Assembly (NCBI RefSeq): GCF_014646915.1
Contig: NZ_BMOE01000007.1
Coordinates: 123,306 to 187,305 of the forward strand
Reading direction: 5' to 3'
DNA from: Deinococcus aquiradiocola
GTDB lineage: Bacteria > Deinococcota > Deinococci > Deinococcales > Deinococcaceae
DNA length: 64,000 nt
The notes under the pieces were generated by a model. That model was not told the origin of the DNA. It saw only the letters and a program-made list of their open reading frames with translations, and did not search any database. Both the position numbers and the translations under genes were made by a program. Shown here piece by piece: positions 44,285 to 52,889 of this stretch (its first letter is position 1; each line of letters begins with the position of its first letter).

Positions 44285-44500
44285 AGTTGGCGTTGACAAG
44301 GGGCGGAGGTTTTGAAAGCAAAGAGTTCATCGAAGCCGTCCTGGAGAGAGAAATCGACATCGTGATCGGCGTCCGGCGCAACAGAAAACTCGTGAATGGG
44401 ACACCCGTTCACGAGCTGACGACCCGTGGATGCAAGGTGCAACTTCAGGACTTGAAACCCACCATGTACGTCTCCTGGGCATGGTTGTACCGGAATAAAG
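44285..44500 (+). pseudogene. IS4-type transposase, 3' part, truncated
   Basis: The frame resumes after the ISL3 element: ALTRGGGFESKEFIEAVLER and DIVIGVRRNRKLVNGTPVHE, then VQLQDLKPTMYVSWAWLYRN. This matches the middle of IS4-type transposases after the second Asp. The C-terminal third, including the last catalytic region, is missing, because the sequence runs straight into a PIN-toxin gene on the other strand at about 44500. Confidence 0.65.
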
Positions 44501-44682
44501 AGCCAGATGCGTTCGGGCGTCAGCTCCGGGCGGTCCTGCAGCAGGTTCCTGGTCCACTCGTCCTGGATCTGCTCAGTCCACCTGGCGGCCACCAGTCCGG
44601 AGGTGGCCAAGTGCACGAGCAGATTCCGGGTCAACGAGGGGTAGAGCACGCTGGCGTCGTACAGGGCAGTGACAAGCGTCAA
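44500..44682 (-). pseudogene. PIN-domain toxin, cut off after about 60 residues
   Basis: The start TTG 44682 overlaps the antitoxin stop (TTGA). The frame reads LVTALYDASVLYPSLTRNLL, the PIN beginning with the first catalytic Asp (YDASVL), then GLVAARWTEQIQDEWTRNLL and DRPELTPERI. After about residue 58 it enters the truncated IS4-type sequence, so the remaining acidic residues are lost. An inactive toxin is expected. Confidence 0.65.
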
Positions 44683-45065
44683 TCGAGCCCCAGCTCTTGC
44701 AGGTCATCGGCCAGCGCCTGGAGTGCAGCCTGGCGTTGCATGTCCAGCCGGGCCCGGAAGGCCAGCACGTCTTCGAGATGCAGCCGGCGCCGGGGACCGA
44801 CCTTCCGGTGGGGGAGAGCGCCGGACTCCACCAGCTTCACGAGGTAAGGGCGGCTAACGTTCAGGAGTTCGGCGGCCTGCTGGGTGGTGATCTCTTCCTC
44901 GAGGGTGATGACCTGCACGGCTCGTCCGGCGGCGAGGTCTTCGAGCAGCCCTCCCAGGACTTCGGCCAGCCGGACGGGGAGTCGGTCGGTCTGGGCACGG
45001 AGCAGGTCGAGTTGCAGCTGGGCGGCCTGGGTGTCGTCGGCCGTCGGGATAAAGGGCGCAGTCAT
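44679..45065 (-). CDS. excisionase-type DNA-binding antitoxin of a PIN operon
   Basis: The product has 128 residues. The centre is an excisionase/MerR-like HTH: EEITTQQAAELLNVSRPYLV, then KLVESGALPHRKVGPRRRLH and LEDVLAFRARLD. N- and C-terminal helices flank it. This class pairs with PIN toxins, as here. The ATG at 45065 has GGGAGGAGG upstream. With its toxin truncated it would remain only as a DNA-binding protein. Confidence 0.78.
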   Translation of the reverse strand: MTAPFIPTADDTQAAQLQLDLLRAQTDRLPVRLAEVLGGLLEDLAAGRAVQVITLEEEITTQQAAELLNVSRPYLVKLVESGALPHRKVGPRRRLHLEDVLAFRARLDMQRQAALQALADDLQELGLD

Positions 45066-45187
45066 GTGACCTCCTCCCACAAGCATACGAAATAAACAGC
45101 TTGAACGAAACGAACGAAACCACAAAGGGGAGCGATCCGACTCTCCTCTCCTGTTGTTACAAGTGTTGAACGGTCCTTGTGGAGGAG

Positions 45188-46027
45188 TCAGCCTTTGACC
45201 GCTCCCTGGGTCACGCCGCTGATGATCCAGCGCTGAGCGAGCAGGTAGACGATGACCATCGGGGCCAGCGTCATCAGGTATGAGGCGAACGCGAGGTTGT
45301 AGTTGGTCGAGAACTGCCCCTGGAAGATGTACTGCACCAGCGGCAGGGTGGCTAACTTGGGATCTGAGATGATCACCAGCGGCAGCAGGAAATCGTTCCA
45401 GGCCCACAGGCAGGTCAGAATGCCGACCGTGGCGTTCATCGGGGCCAGCAGCGGGAAGATGATCTTCCAGAAGGTCTGCCAGGTCGTCGCGCCGTCGATG
45501 GTGGCGGCCTCCTCCAGTTCACGCGGAATGGATTTGATGTACCCCACGTACACGAAGACGTTGAAGGACAGGCCGTAGACCACATACAGGAAGATCAGAC
45601 CGTAGGGGTTGTCCATGCCCCAGGCACTCGTCTGCTTCACCACCGGAAGCATGATGATCGGGAAGGGAATAAACAGCGCGCTGATGAAGTAGTAGTACAG
45701 GAAGCGGAAGAACTTCTTGTGCTGGTTTCTCGCAATGGCGTAGGCCACCAGCGAGTTGGTGACGAGCGTCAGGATCACCACCGAGACGGTGACGAGCGCG
45801 CTCGTCCGGAAGGCCGTGAAGAAGTCGGTGAGCCGCACAGCGTCGCTGAAGTTCTGCCACCGGATCTGACGCGGGAGGGCGAACACCGACTCTGCGAGTT
45901 CCTGCGGGGTCTTGAGTGCCGTGACCACCGCCAGGTACAGCGGGACCAAGACGGTCAGGGCAGCCACGCACAGCAGCGCGGTGACGATCCAGTTGGGTTT
46001 CCTGTTCTCGGTCAGGCCGTGCGTCAT
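45188..46027 (-). CDS. sugar ABC transporter permease (MalG type)
   Basis: The product has 279 residues with six membrane segments (WIVTALLCVAALTVLVPLYL and others). The EAA loop is IPRELEEAATIDGATTWQTF, followed by IIFPLLAPMNATVGILT. The start is ATG 46027, overlapping the upstream permease stop as ATGA. It is the last gene of the LacI-glucosidase-importer operon. Confidence 0.9.
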   Translation of the reverse strand: MTHGLTENRKPNWIVTALLCVAALTVLVPLYLAVVTALKTPQELAESVFALPRQIRWQNFSDAVRLTDFFTAFRTSALVTVSVVILTLVTNSLVAYAIARNQHKKFFRFLYYYFISALFIPFPIIMLPVVKQTSAWGMDNPYGLIFLYVVYGLSFNVFVYVGYIKSIPRELEEAATIDGATTWQTFWKIIFPLLAPMNATVGILTCLWAWNDFLLPLVIISDPKLATLPLVQYIFQGQFSTNYNLAFASYLMTLAPMVIVYLLAQRWIISGVTQGAVKG

Positions 46028-46947
46028 GCTTCCACCTCCCGGCGATGCAGGAAGCGCGTCTGCAACAGTGACACCACCACCAGTACGATGAAGAACAGCA
46101 CGGCGTTGGCCGATTGATAGGCGAACTGGCCGCCGTCGAAGCCGCCCTTGTAGATCAGGAACGACACCGACTCGGTCGAGGTGCCGGGGCCGCCGCCGGT
46201 CAGGGCCACGATCTGATCGAACACCTGCAGGAACGCTTTCATTGCCAGCACCATGTTGATGGTGAAGAAGGCCGCGATCATCGGGAAGGTAATGTTCCGG
46301 AACTTCTGCCACGGCCCGGCTCCGTCGATGTCGGCAGCCTCGTACAGGTCATAGGGAATGGTCTGCAGGCCCGCGAGGTACAGAATGATGTTGAACGCGG
46401 CCGCCTGCCACACTGCCACGAACACGATCCCGATCCAGGCGAGGTGCGGGTCGCCCAGGATGTTCTTCGACAGCGACGCGATCCCCAGGCCGGCACCGAT
46501 CTTGGGCACCAGATTGGCGAACAGGTAGTTGAAGATGAACCCCACGATCAGTACGCTGAGGATGTTCGGCAGGAAGTAGATGGCCCGCAGGGTATTACGG
46601 AACCGGATGTTGCTGTTCAGGCCGATGGCGATGACGAGCGCCACGGCGTTGACGAGAACGGTCGAGAGGATGGCGAACAGGAAGGTGAAACGGTAGGCCG
46701 CCATGGCCCGCTCGTCCTGGAAAATCTGGACGTAGTTGCGCAGCCCGACGAAGTCATAGTTGTTCCCGAACCCCTTGAAGTTGGTGAAGCTGTACAGGAT
46801 GCCCTGGACGGCCGGGTAGGTATGGAAGACGAAGAACAAGATCACGGCGGGAAGCGCCATGAACAGAAAAGTCAGGTCTTGCCGGCGACGCTTTCTTGGC
46901 GCGGTGAGGCCGGCGCTGACCTGACGGTCATCCGAGAGTACACTCAT
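46024..46947 (-). CDS. sugar ABC transporter permease (MalF type)
   Basis: The product has 307 residues. Six membrane segments include LTFLFMALPAVILFFVFHTY and FTFLFAILSTVLVNAVALV. The EAA loop is IPYDLYEAADIDGAGPWQKF followed by ITFPMIAAFFTINMV. It is translationally coupled to the next permease by a four-base overlap. Confidence 0.9.
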   Translation of the reverse strand: MSVLSDDRQVSAGLTAPRKRRRQDLTFLFMALPAVILFFVFHTYPAVQGILYSFTNFKGFGNNYDFVGLRNYVQIFQDERAMAAYRFTFLFAILSTVLVNAVALVIAIGLNSNIRFRNTLRAIYFLPNILSVLIVGFIFNYLFANLVPKIGAGLGIASLSKNILGDPHLAWIGIVFVAVWQAAAFNIILYLAGLQTIPYDLYEAADIDGAGPWQKFRNITFPMIAAFFTINMVLAMKAFLQVFDQIVALTGGGPGTSTESVSFLIYKGGFDGGQFAYQSANAVLFFIVLVVVSLLQTRFLHRREVEA

Positions 46948-47008
46948 GCGTTCTCCTGGGACGGAGCGGTGGGCTTCAGTCGTCCACCGCTCCGTCTGCT
47001 CTGATCGA

Positions 47009-48205
47009 TCAGTTGCTGCGTTTCAGCACGTCGGCCCAGGTCTTGTCGAGCCCCTGGAGGGCCTTCTGCTTGTTCTTGTCCTGAAGCATGGCCTGCCAGA
47101 AGGTCTCGGCCGAGAGGCCGGGCGGGAACAGGTTGAACGGTGCGCCCTCGATGTTGCCACTGGCGTAACTGCTCTTCATTGCCGCCAGGCGGGCGTCGGT
47201 GGGGACCGTGCCGATCTGCACTGACGGGGCGTTCACTGCTTTCTGGAAGGTGACCGCGTTCTGAGGCGTGGTCAGGAAGGCCATCAGCTTGGCGACCTCA
47301 GCTGGATGGCGGGTGCTGGCACTGCTTGCCAGCAGCAGGTCCACGCTGCTCACCACCTTGTTTCTGGCATCGGTGGCGGGGAACGGAACCATGGCGACCT
47401 TCGCGCCGGGGTTGGCGGCCAGAATGTCAGGCAGTGCCCAGTCACCCTGGATGTAGAACACGCTGTTGCCTCTGGCGAACGACGCGGTGCCGTCGGGGTA
47501 ACTGGTGCCGAGCGGATCGGCCTGGCTGTAACTGGCGATCTCCAGCATCTTGTCGGCCACGCCGCTGTACGCTTTCTGGAAGGTGGTCTTGCCGGCCGTC
47601 TCCTGCGCCGCGAAGGTGGCCGGGACGGTGTTGACCGCGATGGCGTTCATGAACGGCAGTGTCACCCAGGCGTCCTTGAGCGTCAGGGTCAGCGGGGTCT
47701 GTCCGGCCGCCTTGGCTTTCTTCAACGCCGCAATGAAGGCGCTGTAGGTGGTGGGCGGCTGCACGCCCAGCGCTTTGAGTTTGTCGACGTTGTAGATCAG
47801 GCCGATGGTGTTGGCGGTGTAGGGAATCCCGTAGACCTCTTTACCGCCCACGATCGACTGCAGTTGCTGCACGTAGATCGGCTTGACCTTCCTGATCAGC
47901 GCGTCGCTGGCGTAGTCCTTGAACACGCCGCCCTCGGCGAAGCCTTTGAAGTTGGTGTCTCCTCCCATTGCCACGATGTCGGGGGTCTTGTTCTTGACGA
48001 TCCGGGTCTTCAGCACCGCCACGAAGTCCGGGGGGACCACCAGATTCACCTTGATGTCTGGGTTCTGTTTCTCGAACTGTGAGAAGAGCTGCTTCCAGGT
48101 GTCCACGCCCTTGTTCCCGACGAAGAACTCGATCTCGGTGGCGGCGGAGGCGCTGGAGGCAAGGAGGGAGAGGGCCAGGGTGGACAGCAGGGTCATACGC
48201 TTCAT
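47009..48205 (-). CDS. sugar ABC transporter, substrate-binding protein
   Basis: The product has 398 residues. A signal peptide (MTLLSTLALSLLASSASA) precedes ATEIEFFVGNKGVDTWKQLF. Binding-protein features follow: KTPDIVAMGGDTNFKGFAEG, VYGIPYTANTIGLIYNVDKL, ASFARGNSVFYIQGDWALPD. It lies after the alpha-glucosidase gene, so the ligand is probably a malto- or isomalto-oligosaccharide or a related alpha-glucoside. The ATG at 48205 has GAGGTG five bases upstream. Confidence 0.9.
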   Translation of the reverse strand: MKRMTLLSTLALSLLASSASAATEIEFFVGNKGVDTWKQLFSQFEKQNPDIKVNLVVPPDFVAVLKTRIVKNKTPDIVAMGGDTNFKGFAEGGVFKDYASDALIRKVKPIYVQQLQSIVGGKEVYGIPYTANTIGLIYNVDKLKALGVQPPTTYSAFIAALKKAKAAGQTPLTLTLKDAWVTLPFMNAIAVNTVPATFAAQETAGKTTFQKAYSGVADKMLEIASYSQADPLGTSYPDGTASFARGNSVFYIQGDWALPDILAANPGAKVAMVPFPATDARNKVVSSVDLLLASSASTRHPAEVAKLMAFLTTPQNAVTFQKAVNAPSVQIGTVPTDARLAAMKSSYASGNIEGAPFNLFPPGLSAETFWQAMLQDKNKQKALQGLDKTWADVLKRSN

Positions 48206-48250
48206 AGAACACCTCATGGAGAGAGACGGAACACGGTGGAGGAAGCGGAC

Positions 48251-50041
48251 TCAGGCCTGAGGCACTTCCTGGCTGGAGAGGGCGTGATACACACGCGCTT
48301 CGAAGGGGGCGAGGGTCAGGTGAAGCTCCGGACGTTGGGTGGCCGCCAGATTGGAGAGCAGCAGCCGGTAGCAGGCCGGGGGGGACGCGGCGGGCCAGTC
48401 GAGGGTGACCGGCTCACGGCTGAAGTTGAGAAGCACCAGCAGCTGTTCGGTGTCGGTGGTGCGGGTGTAGGCGTAGAGCTGGGGATGGTCAGGTAGAAGC
48501 AGGTCGTAGCGGCCGTCGACGATCACCGGGAGGTCCTGCCGGAGCCGGATCAGCTCGCGGGTATACCAGTAGACCGAGTCGGGGTCAGCCAGGGCCGCCT
48601 GCACGTTGACGGTGGTGTGGTTGGGATTCACGCCGATCCAGGGCGTGCCGGTGGTGAAGCCTGCACCGGGTGTGGCGTCCCACTGCATCGGGGTGCGGGC
48701 GTTGTCCCGCCCCTGTGCCCAGATACGCTCCAGGGTGGCCTGCGGGTCTCCGCCGCCCTCGGTCACCTCTTCACGCCAGAGATTGAGGGTGTCCACGTCG
48801 CGGTACTCAGAGATGCTCCGGAACTGTACGTTGGTGGTGCCAATCTCGTCACCCTGGTAGATGTACGGCGTACCCTGCAAGGTGTGCAGGAAGGTCGCGA
48901 GCAGCTTGGCGCTCTGCACGCGGTACTCGCCGTCGTCGCCGAAGCGTGAAACCATCCGGGGGACATCGTGGTTCGAGAGGTACACGCTGTTCCAGCCCTG
49001 TCCGTGCAGGACGTGCTGCCAGCGCCCGGTCACCTCTTTGAGCGCGGCGAGGCTCCAGGGCACCTGTGTCCAGCGGGGGGTGGGATGGGCGAGATCCTTG
49101 TCGAGCGCCATCTGCTCGAACTGGAAGATCATGCTCAGTACGCCCTCGGTTTCGTGGGTGTACTGCGCGCCGAGTTCCGGACTCACGCCGGGGGCCTCGC
49201 CGACGGTCAGGACGTCGTAGTGGTCGAGTACTTCGCGCCGCATCTCGCGCAGGTACTCCAGCAGGCGCGGGCCGTTCAGGAAATGCAGTTCGGCCAGCGG
49301 ATAGCGCTCATCCTGTTTCTGGGGAGCATCTGGAAAGTCGGGGACCTTGCTGAGCATGTTGATGGTGTCCATCCGGAAGCCGTCGACGCCCTGGTCGAGC
49401 CACCAGCGCATCATGCGGTAGATCTCCTGACGTACCTCGGGGTGCTCCCAGTTGAGGTCCGGCTGTCGTGGGGAGAACAGGTGGAGAAAGTACTCGCCGC
49501 GCTCAGGGTCGAGCTTCCAGGCGGAGCCGCCGAAGTGAGAGCCCCAGTTGTTGGGCTCCTGGCCGTCCTCGCTCGCGGGGCGCCAGATGTAATAGTCGCG
49601 GTACGGGTTGAGGGTGCCGTCCGGCAGGGTACGGCCCTTCCTCGATTCCAGGAACCAGGGGTGCTCGTCGCTGGTGTGGTTGACCACCAGGTCCATGATG
49701 AGTTTCATGCCGCGGGCGTGCAGCCCGTCCAGCAGGTCACTGAAGTCTTCGAGGGTTCCGAACTCGGGCAGGATCGCCTGGTAGTCGCTGATGTCGTACC
49801 CGCCGTCGTCGTTCGGCGACTGGTAGACCGGGCAGAGCCAGATGACGTCCGCGCCCAGGTCGTGCAGGTAGTCGAGCCGGGCCCTGATGCCCTTGAGGTC
49901 GCCAATGCCGTCTCCGTCGCTGTCCTGAAAGCTTCGTGGGTAGATCTGGTAGACCACGCTGCGCTTCCACCAGCCGGTCTGCCGGGAGCTTGCCGACCTG
50001 TAAGCGCTTACAGGTTGAGTCGATGAATCCGTGTCGTACAT
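48251..50041 (-). CDS. GH13 alpha-glucosidase (oligo-1,6-glucosidase type)
   Basis: The product has 596 residues. GH13 motifs in order are VVYQIYPRSFQDSDGDGIGD, LIMDLVVNHTSDEHPWF (region I), VDGFRMDTINMLSK (nucleophile Asp), LTVGEAPGVSP (acid/base Glu) and VYLSNHDVPRMVSRF (region IV NHD). The pattern is that of cytosolic alpha-glucosidases that hydrolyse imported disaccharides and short oligosaccharides. The start is ATG 50041 with AGGAGG upstream. A perfect LacI-type operator lies inside codons 10-16. It sits between the LacI gene and the importer genes on the same strand. Confidence 0.93.
   Translation of the reverse strand: MYDTDSSTQPVSAYRSASSRQTGWWKRSVVYQIYPRSFQDSDGDGIGDLKGIRARLDYLHDLGADVIWLCPVYQSPNDDGGYDISDYQAILPEFGTLEDFSDLLDGLHARGMKLIMDLVVNHTSDEHPWFLESRKGRTLPDGTLNPYRDYYIWRPASEDGQEPNNWGSHFGGSAWKLDPERGEYFLHLFSPRQPDLNWEHPEVRQEIYRMMRWWLDQGVDGFRMDTINMLSKVPDFPDAPQKQDERYPLAELHFLNGPRLLEYLREMRREVLDHYDVLTVGEAPGVSPELGAQYTHETEGVLSMIFQFEQMALDKDLAHPTPRWTQVPWSLAALKEVTGRWQHVLHGQGWNSVYLSNHDVPRMVSRFGDDGEYRVQSAKLLATFLHTLQGTPYIYQGDEIGTTNVQFRSISEYRDVDTLNLWREEVTEGGGDPQATLERIWAQGRDNARTPMQWDATPGAGFTTGTPWIGVNPNHTTVNVQAALADPDSVYWYTRELIRLRQDLPVIVDGRYDLLLPDHPQLYAYTRTTDTEQLLVLLNFSREPVTLDWPAASPPACYRLLLSNLAATQRPELHLTLAPFEARVYHALSSQEVPQA
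49997..50014. promoter_or_regulatory. LacI-type operator inside the glucosidase coding sequence
   Basis: CCTGTAAGCGCTTACAGG is an 18-bp perfect palindrome. Its 14-bp core TGTAAGCGCTTACA equals the operator before the lacI gene. It lies about 28-45 bases inside the glucosidase gene. Repressor bound here and at 51071 could form a loop. Confidence 0.75.
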
Positions 50042-50050
50042 GGTCACCTC

Positions 50051-51058
50051 CTAACGTCGCCGGACGCTCTGACGTTCGACGATGGTCGTCGGAAAAACTA
50101 CGTTCTCGCCCAGTTTCTGGATGCCCTGCAAGTGATCAAGCAACAGGCTGGCAGCCCGCCGACCCATGCCATACAGTGGCTGGCGGACGGTGGTGAGCGG
50201 CGGCAGGCACATCTCGGCCAGCGGCAGGTCATCGAAGCCCATCACCGAAAGGTCATCAGGGACCTGGAGCCCTCGCGCGTGCGCCGCTGACATCACCCCC
50301 AAGGCCAGCTCGTCGCTGCTGGCAAAAACGGCGGTCAGATCCGTGAGGGTCGCCAGCAGCCGCTGCCCACCGACCTGCCCGTCCTTGAAGGCGAAGCCGT
50401 CCATCAACTGCACCTGTCCCTCGGTCAGCGCCAGACCGTGATCCCGGTGCGCCTCCTCGAAACCGCGCACACGCCCGTTCTGCTCGGGTGTACCGTACGC
50501 CCCGCCGTAAATCATCCCGATCCGCTCGTGTCCCAGGCTGATCAGGTATGCCGCGGCGGTGTAGGCGGCCAGCCGGTCGTCACAGCGCAGGGTCGGCACG
50601 CTGGGGTCGCTGCTCTCGCCGGAAAGCACCACCAGAGGAATCCGCAACTTCTGGATGAAGGTGGCGTACTCCGGCAGCAGCACCTCGCTGGCGAAGATGA
50701 TGCCGTCCACCCGTTTCTCGGCCAGGAGTTGCAGGTAGTCAAGGGTCCGTTCGCGTCCGCCCCCGGTCTTGCAGACAATGATGCTGAATCCCTGCGCATG
50801 GGCTGCGTCCTCCACGCCGCTGAGCACTGTACCGGAGAAGCCGTCAGAGACGTTCGGGAAGATGATGGCGAGCGTCTTCGTCCGGGCGTTCATCAGGCTT
50901 CGGGCGACCGCATTGGGTTTGTAGTTCAGCTCCTGGACGGCCAGGAGGACGTTGGCTCTGGTTTCATCCGCCACCCACTGCTGTCCGTTGAGGACCCGTG
51001 ATACGGTCGCGGTGGAGACGTTCGCGCGCCTCGCGACATCGCTGATTGTTGGGTCCAT
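50051..51058 (-). CDS. LacI-family repressor of the alpha-glucoside operon
   Basis: The product has 335 residues. HTH: PTISDVARRANVSTATVSRV, LNGQQWVADETRANVLLAVQ; hinge: KPNAVARSLMNARTKTLAI. The sensor domain has DGIIFASEVLLPEYATFIQK and TAVFASSDELALGVMSAAHA. The first operator overlaps its own promoter and the second is inside the next gene, so it should repress itself and the operon until a sugar binds. I chose ATG 51058; a GTG two codons earlier is possible. Confidence 0.92.
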   Translation of the reverse strand: MDPTISDVARRANVSTATVSRVLNGQQWVADETRANVLLAVQELNYKPNAVARSLMNARTKTLAIIFPNVSDGFSGTVLSGVEDAAHAQGFSIIVCKTGGGRERTLDYLQLLAEKRVDGIIFASEVLLPEYATFIQKLRIPLVVLSGESSDPSVPTLRCDDRLAAYTAAAYLISLGHERIGMIYGGAYGTPEQNGRVRGFEEAHRDHGLALTEGQVQLMDGFAFKDGQVGGQRLLATLTDLTAVFASSDELALGVMSAAHARGLQVPDDLSVMGFDDLPLAEMCLPPLTTVRQPLYGMGRRAASLLLDHLQGIQKLGENVVFPTTIVERQSVRRR

Positions 51059-51070
51059 TGACACTTTTAC

Positions 51071-51084
51071 TGTAAGCGCTTACA
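51071..51084 (-). promoter_or_regulatory. LacI-type operator and promoter of the lacI gene
   Basis: The perfect palindrome TGTAAGCGCTTACA lies 13 bp before the ATG. On the minus strand its end forms TACAGT, a possible -10 element followed by AAAAG and the start region. So a very short or absent 5' leader is expected and the repressor would sit on the promoter itself. Confidence 0.75.
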
Positions 51085-51255
51085 GGTGTGTCCGTCAAGA
51101 GGTCAGTGAAGAAGGGAGCAAGCAGCAGAAACGCCTTCCTGCATTGCCGCGATCTAGAGGCTGCCAGGATCGCTATGCGAAAAGCGGCCTGAGGGTGTTA
51201 CAGAACAGAAGGTACATCGCCAGAAAGTGGAAGCCAATCAAATCCCGGTCTGGAA
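51085..51255. other. intergenic stretch, no gene recognised
   Basis: Short gap between the lacI promoter and a hypothetical gene on the other strand. No repeat or frame stands out. Confidence 0.3.
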
Positions 51256-51666
51256 GTGGCGGCCCACACGGTCGGCATCCTCGACCTGCAGAAGCGGCCG
51301 GTCGTGCGGGTGCTCGACACCACCTTCTTCCGGCACCGCCCCTGCAACGCCTGTGGAAGCACCAGCACCGCCGGGCGTCAGACCGAAGTGAACCGTCTGC
51401 GCCTGCTGGCCCGCGAAGCCCAGTGGCGTGAAGAGGAAGCCCGGCGCCAGGCCGAGCAGGAAGCAGCCCGTCAGGCACAACCCTCCCGGCTCCGACCTGA
51501 ACCTGAGGCGCCTCCCTGCTGGATCACCATGTGCGAACCGCGCTCCGAGGTGTACCGAGCCCCGCTGTTCGTGACGGTTTTCGGTGTCCCCCTTCTCGTG
51601 CCTCCCCTCCTGATTCCGGATCGGCTGCTGTGTGAGGTGGCCGGGACGCGCTCTGTGCTTCAGTAG
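51256..51666 (+). CDS. hypothetical protein with a CxxC pair
   Basis: The product has 136 residues. It reads AAHTVGILDLQKRPVVRVLD, then a HRPCNACGS cysteine pair, a charged helical stretch (RLLAREAQWREEEARRQAEQ) and a hydrophobic end (YRAPLFVTVFGVPLLVPPLL). It starts at GTG 51256 without a clear ribosome-binding site. The mix of a cysteine pair, coiled-coil-like helix and hydrophobic tail does not match a family I know. It could be the remains of a longer gene. Confidence 0.45.
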   Translation: MAAHTVGILDLQKRPVVRVLDTTFFRHRPCNACGSTSTAGRQTEVNRLRLLAREAQWREEEARRQAEQEAARQAQPSRLRPEPEAPPCWITMCEPRSEVYRAPLFVTVFGVPLLVPPLLIPDRLLCEVAGTRSVLQ

Positions 51667-52062
51667 TCTGCGCTGCGCCTGCAGCATGCTGACGGCCGTG
51701 AAGAGGATGCGAGCGGTCGCCTGGGGGTACTGCTCGGCGACCTGCTGATGGCGCGCCTACCCATCGCACCAGAAGACCACTCCTCGAGGATGTTCGTCAT
51801 CTGGTCCCAGCTCAGAAACAAAAGAATCCCAAGTCGGGAGTGCCTGCTGAAGTGCCGCTCCGTCGGCAGCCAACTCTGTAGGAGGAACTGTAGGAGGGCT
51901 GACCCCCCCCCGTGACCACGCCGAGCCTCCACACGCCTTCTGGCCAGGGAAGGCGCCTGGTCTGGTCTCCACGTCTTCACCGTGCTGCCCATGTCCCACC
52001 TCAGCTGAGGTCGCGCCACGTCAGCGCCTCCACGACCAGGAACGGTCAGGGGAGCGTGACGT
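51667..52062. other. gap with no clear gene
   Basis: One plus-strand frame near 51690-51850 (LLMARLPIAPEDHSSRMFVI) has protein-like composition but no start codon with a ribosome-binding site. I treat the region as noncoding or decayed. Confidence 0.35.
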
Positions 52063-52695
52063 CTACATGCCCTGACATCGACGGTCATCCGCGGGCGTCC
52101 CGTTCTGGAGGGTCGGCCAGCGATACGCCTGCCGGACGTCGACATGGCGAGTGTGGGGCGGCCCGGATTCGACGTGCGCGTCAGGAAGTCCTGGACTCGC
52201 ATAGAGAGGGACGCCCAGCTCGACCTCGGTGCGGACACACAGCCAGTGGCCGCGCACTTCCACACCCTTCACCCACCGCGAGAGGAGCTGCTCCGGCGGA
52301 TCGACAGCGACGCCAGGCGTGATGCCTCGCACGTCCCCCCGGAGATTCCACAGGCGAAGTGAGTGCTCACCTGCGGCGATCAGGTACCGGCCGTCTGGAG
52401 TCCACTTCAGGGCAGGGAAGCCACCCATCTCCCCTTGCGGGAGTGGGCGGCTTCCCCGGGATGGATCGACCAGGAACACTCTGCACCGATCGAGATTGGC
52501 ACCGGCCGTGCCGCACCGGAGGACCGCCGCGGACGAATGCTGCGGATTGAAGACGGTCTCCGGGCGGAAATACGTGGATGGATCATCCGGATTGTCGTCA
52601 GGAAGGGAGAGCGTGATGGTCGGTCCTCCCGGGAACGTCACGGGCCAGGCCAGCACGGCGCTCAGGAGGAGGGACAGCATGGGATCATCATGCAT
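52063..52695 (-). CDS. exported protein with a WD40-like segment
   Basis: The product has about 210 residues. A signal-like N-terminus (PMLSLLLSAVLAWPVTFPGG) is followed by a part with FPALKWTPDGRYLIAAGEHS and LRLWNLRGDVRGIT, which is one beta-propeller (WD40-like) blade. The cysteines (LRCGTAGANLDRCRVF; HWLCVRTE) may form disulfides outside the cytoplasm. It resembles in style the WD40 protein at 58114-59065, and may be a shortened relative. Start ATG 52695; ATG 52680 is an alternative directly before the signal. Confidence 0.55.
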   Translation of the reverse strand: MHDDPMLSLLLSAVLAWPVTFPGGPTITLSLPDDNPDDPSTYFRPETVFNPQHSSAAVLRCGTAGANLDRCRVFLVDPSRGSRPLPQGEMGGFPALKWTPDGRYLIAAGEHSLRLWNLRGDVRGITPGVAVDPPEQLLSRWVKGVEVRGHWLCVRTEVELGVPLYASPGLPDAHVESGPPHTRHVDVRQAYRWPTLQNGTPADDRRCQGM

Positions 52696-52889
52696 CGCTG
52701 GCGGGCGTCCGGGTCCCCAGGTGGCCTCCGGGCGTTCAGCGCTCCTGGGGCCGCATTGGCCGTTCTGCATCTCGACTGTCATTCGCAACAGGAGAGGGCT
52801 GTGCGGGAGGTGATCGGGGACTCGGACACGTTGCCGCCCGACACTGAGGCGTTTCTTGCACAGCAGGTCCCAGGGATAATCCACTTGAC

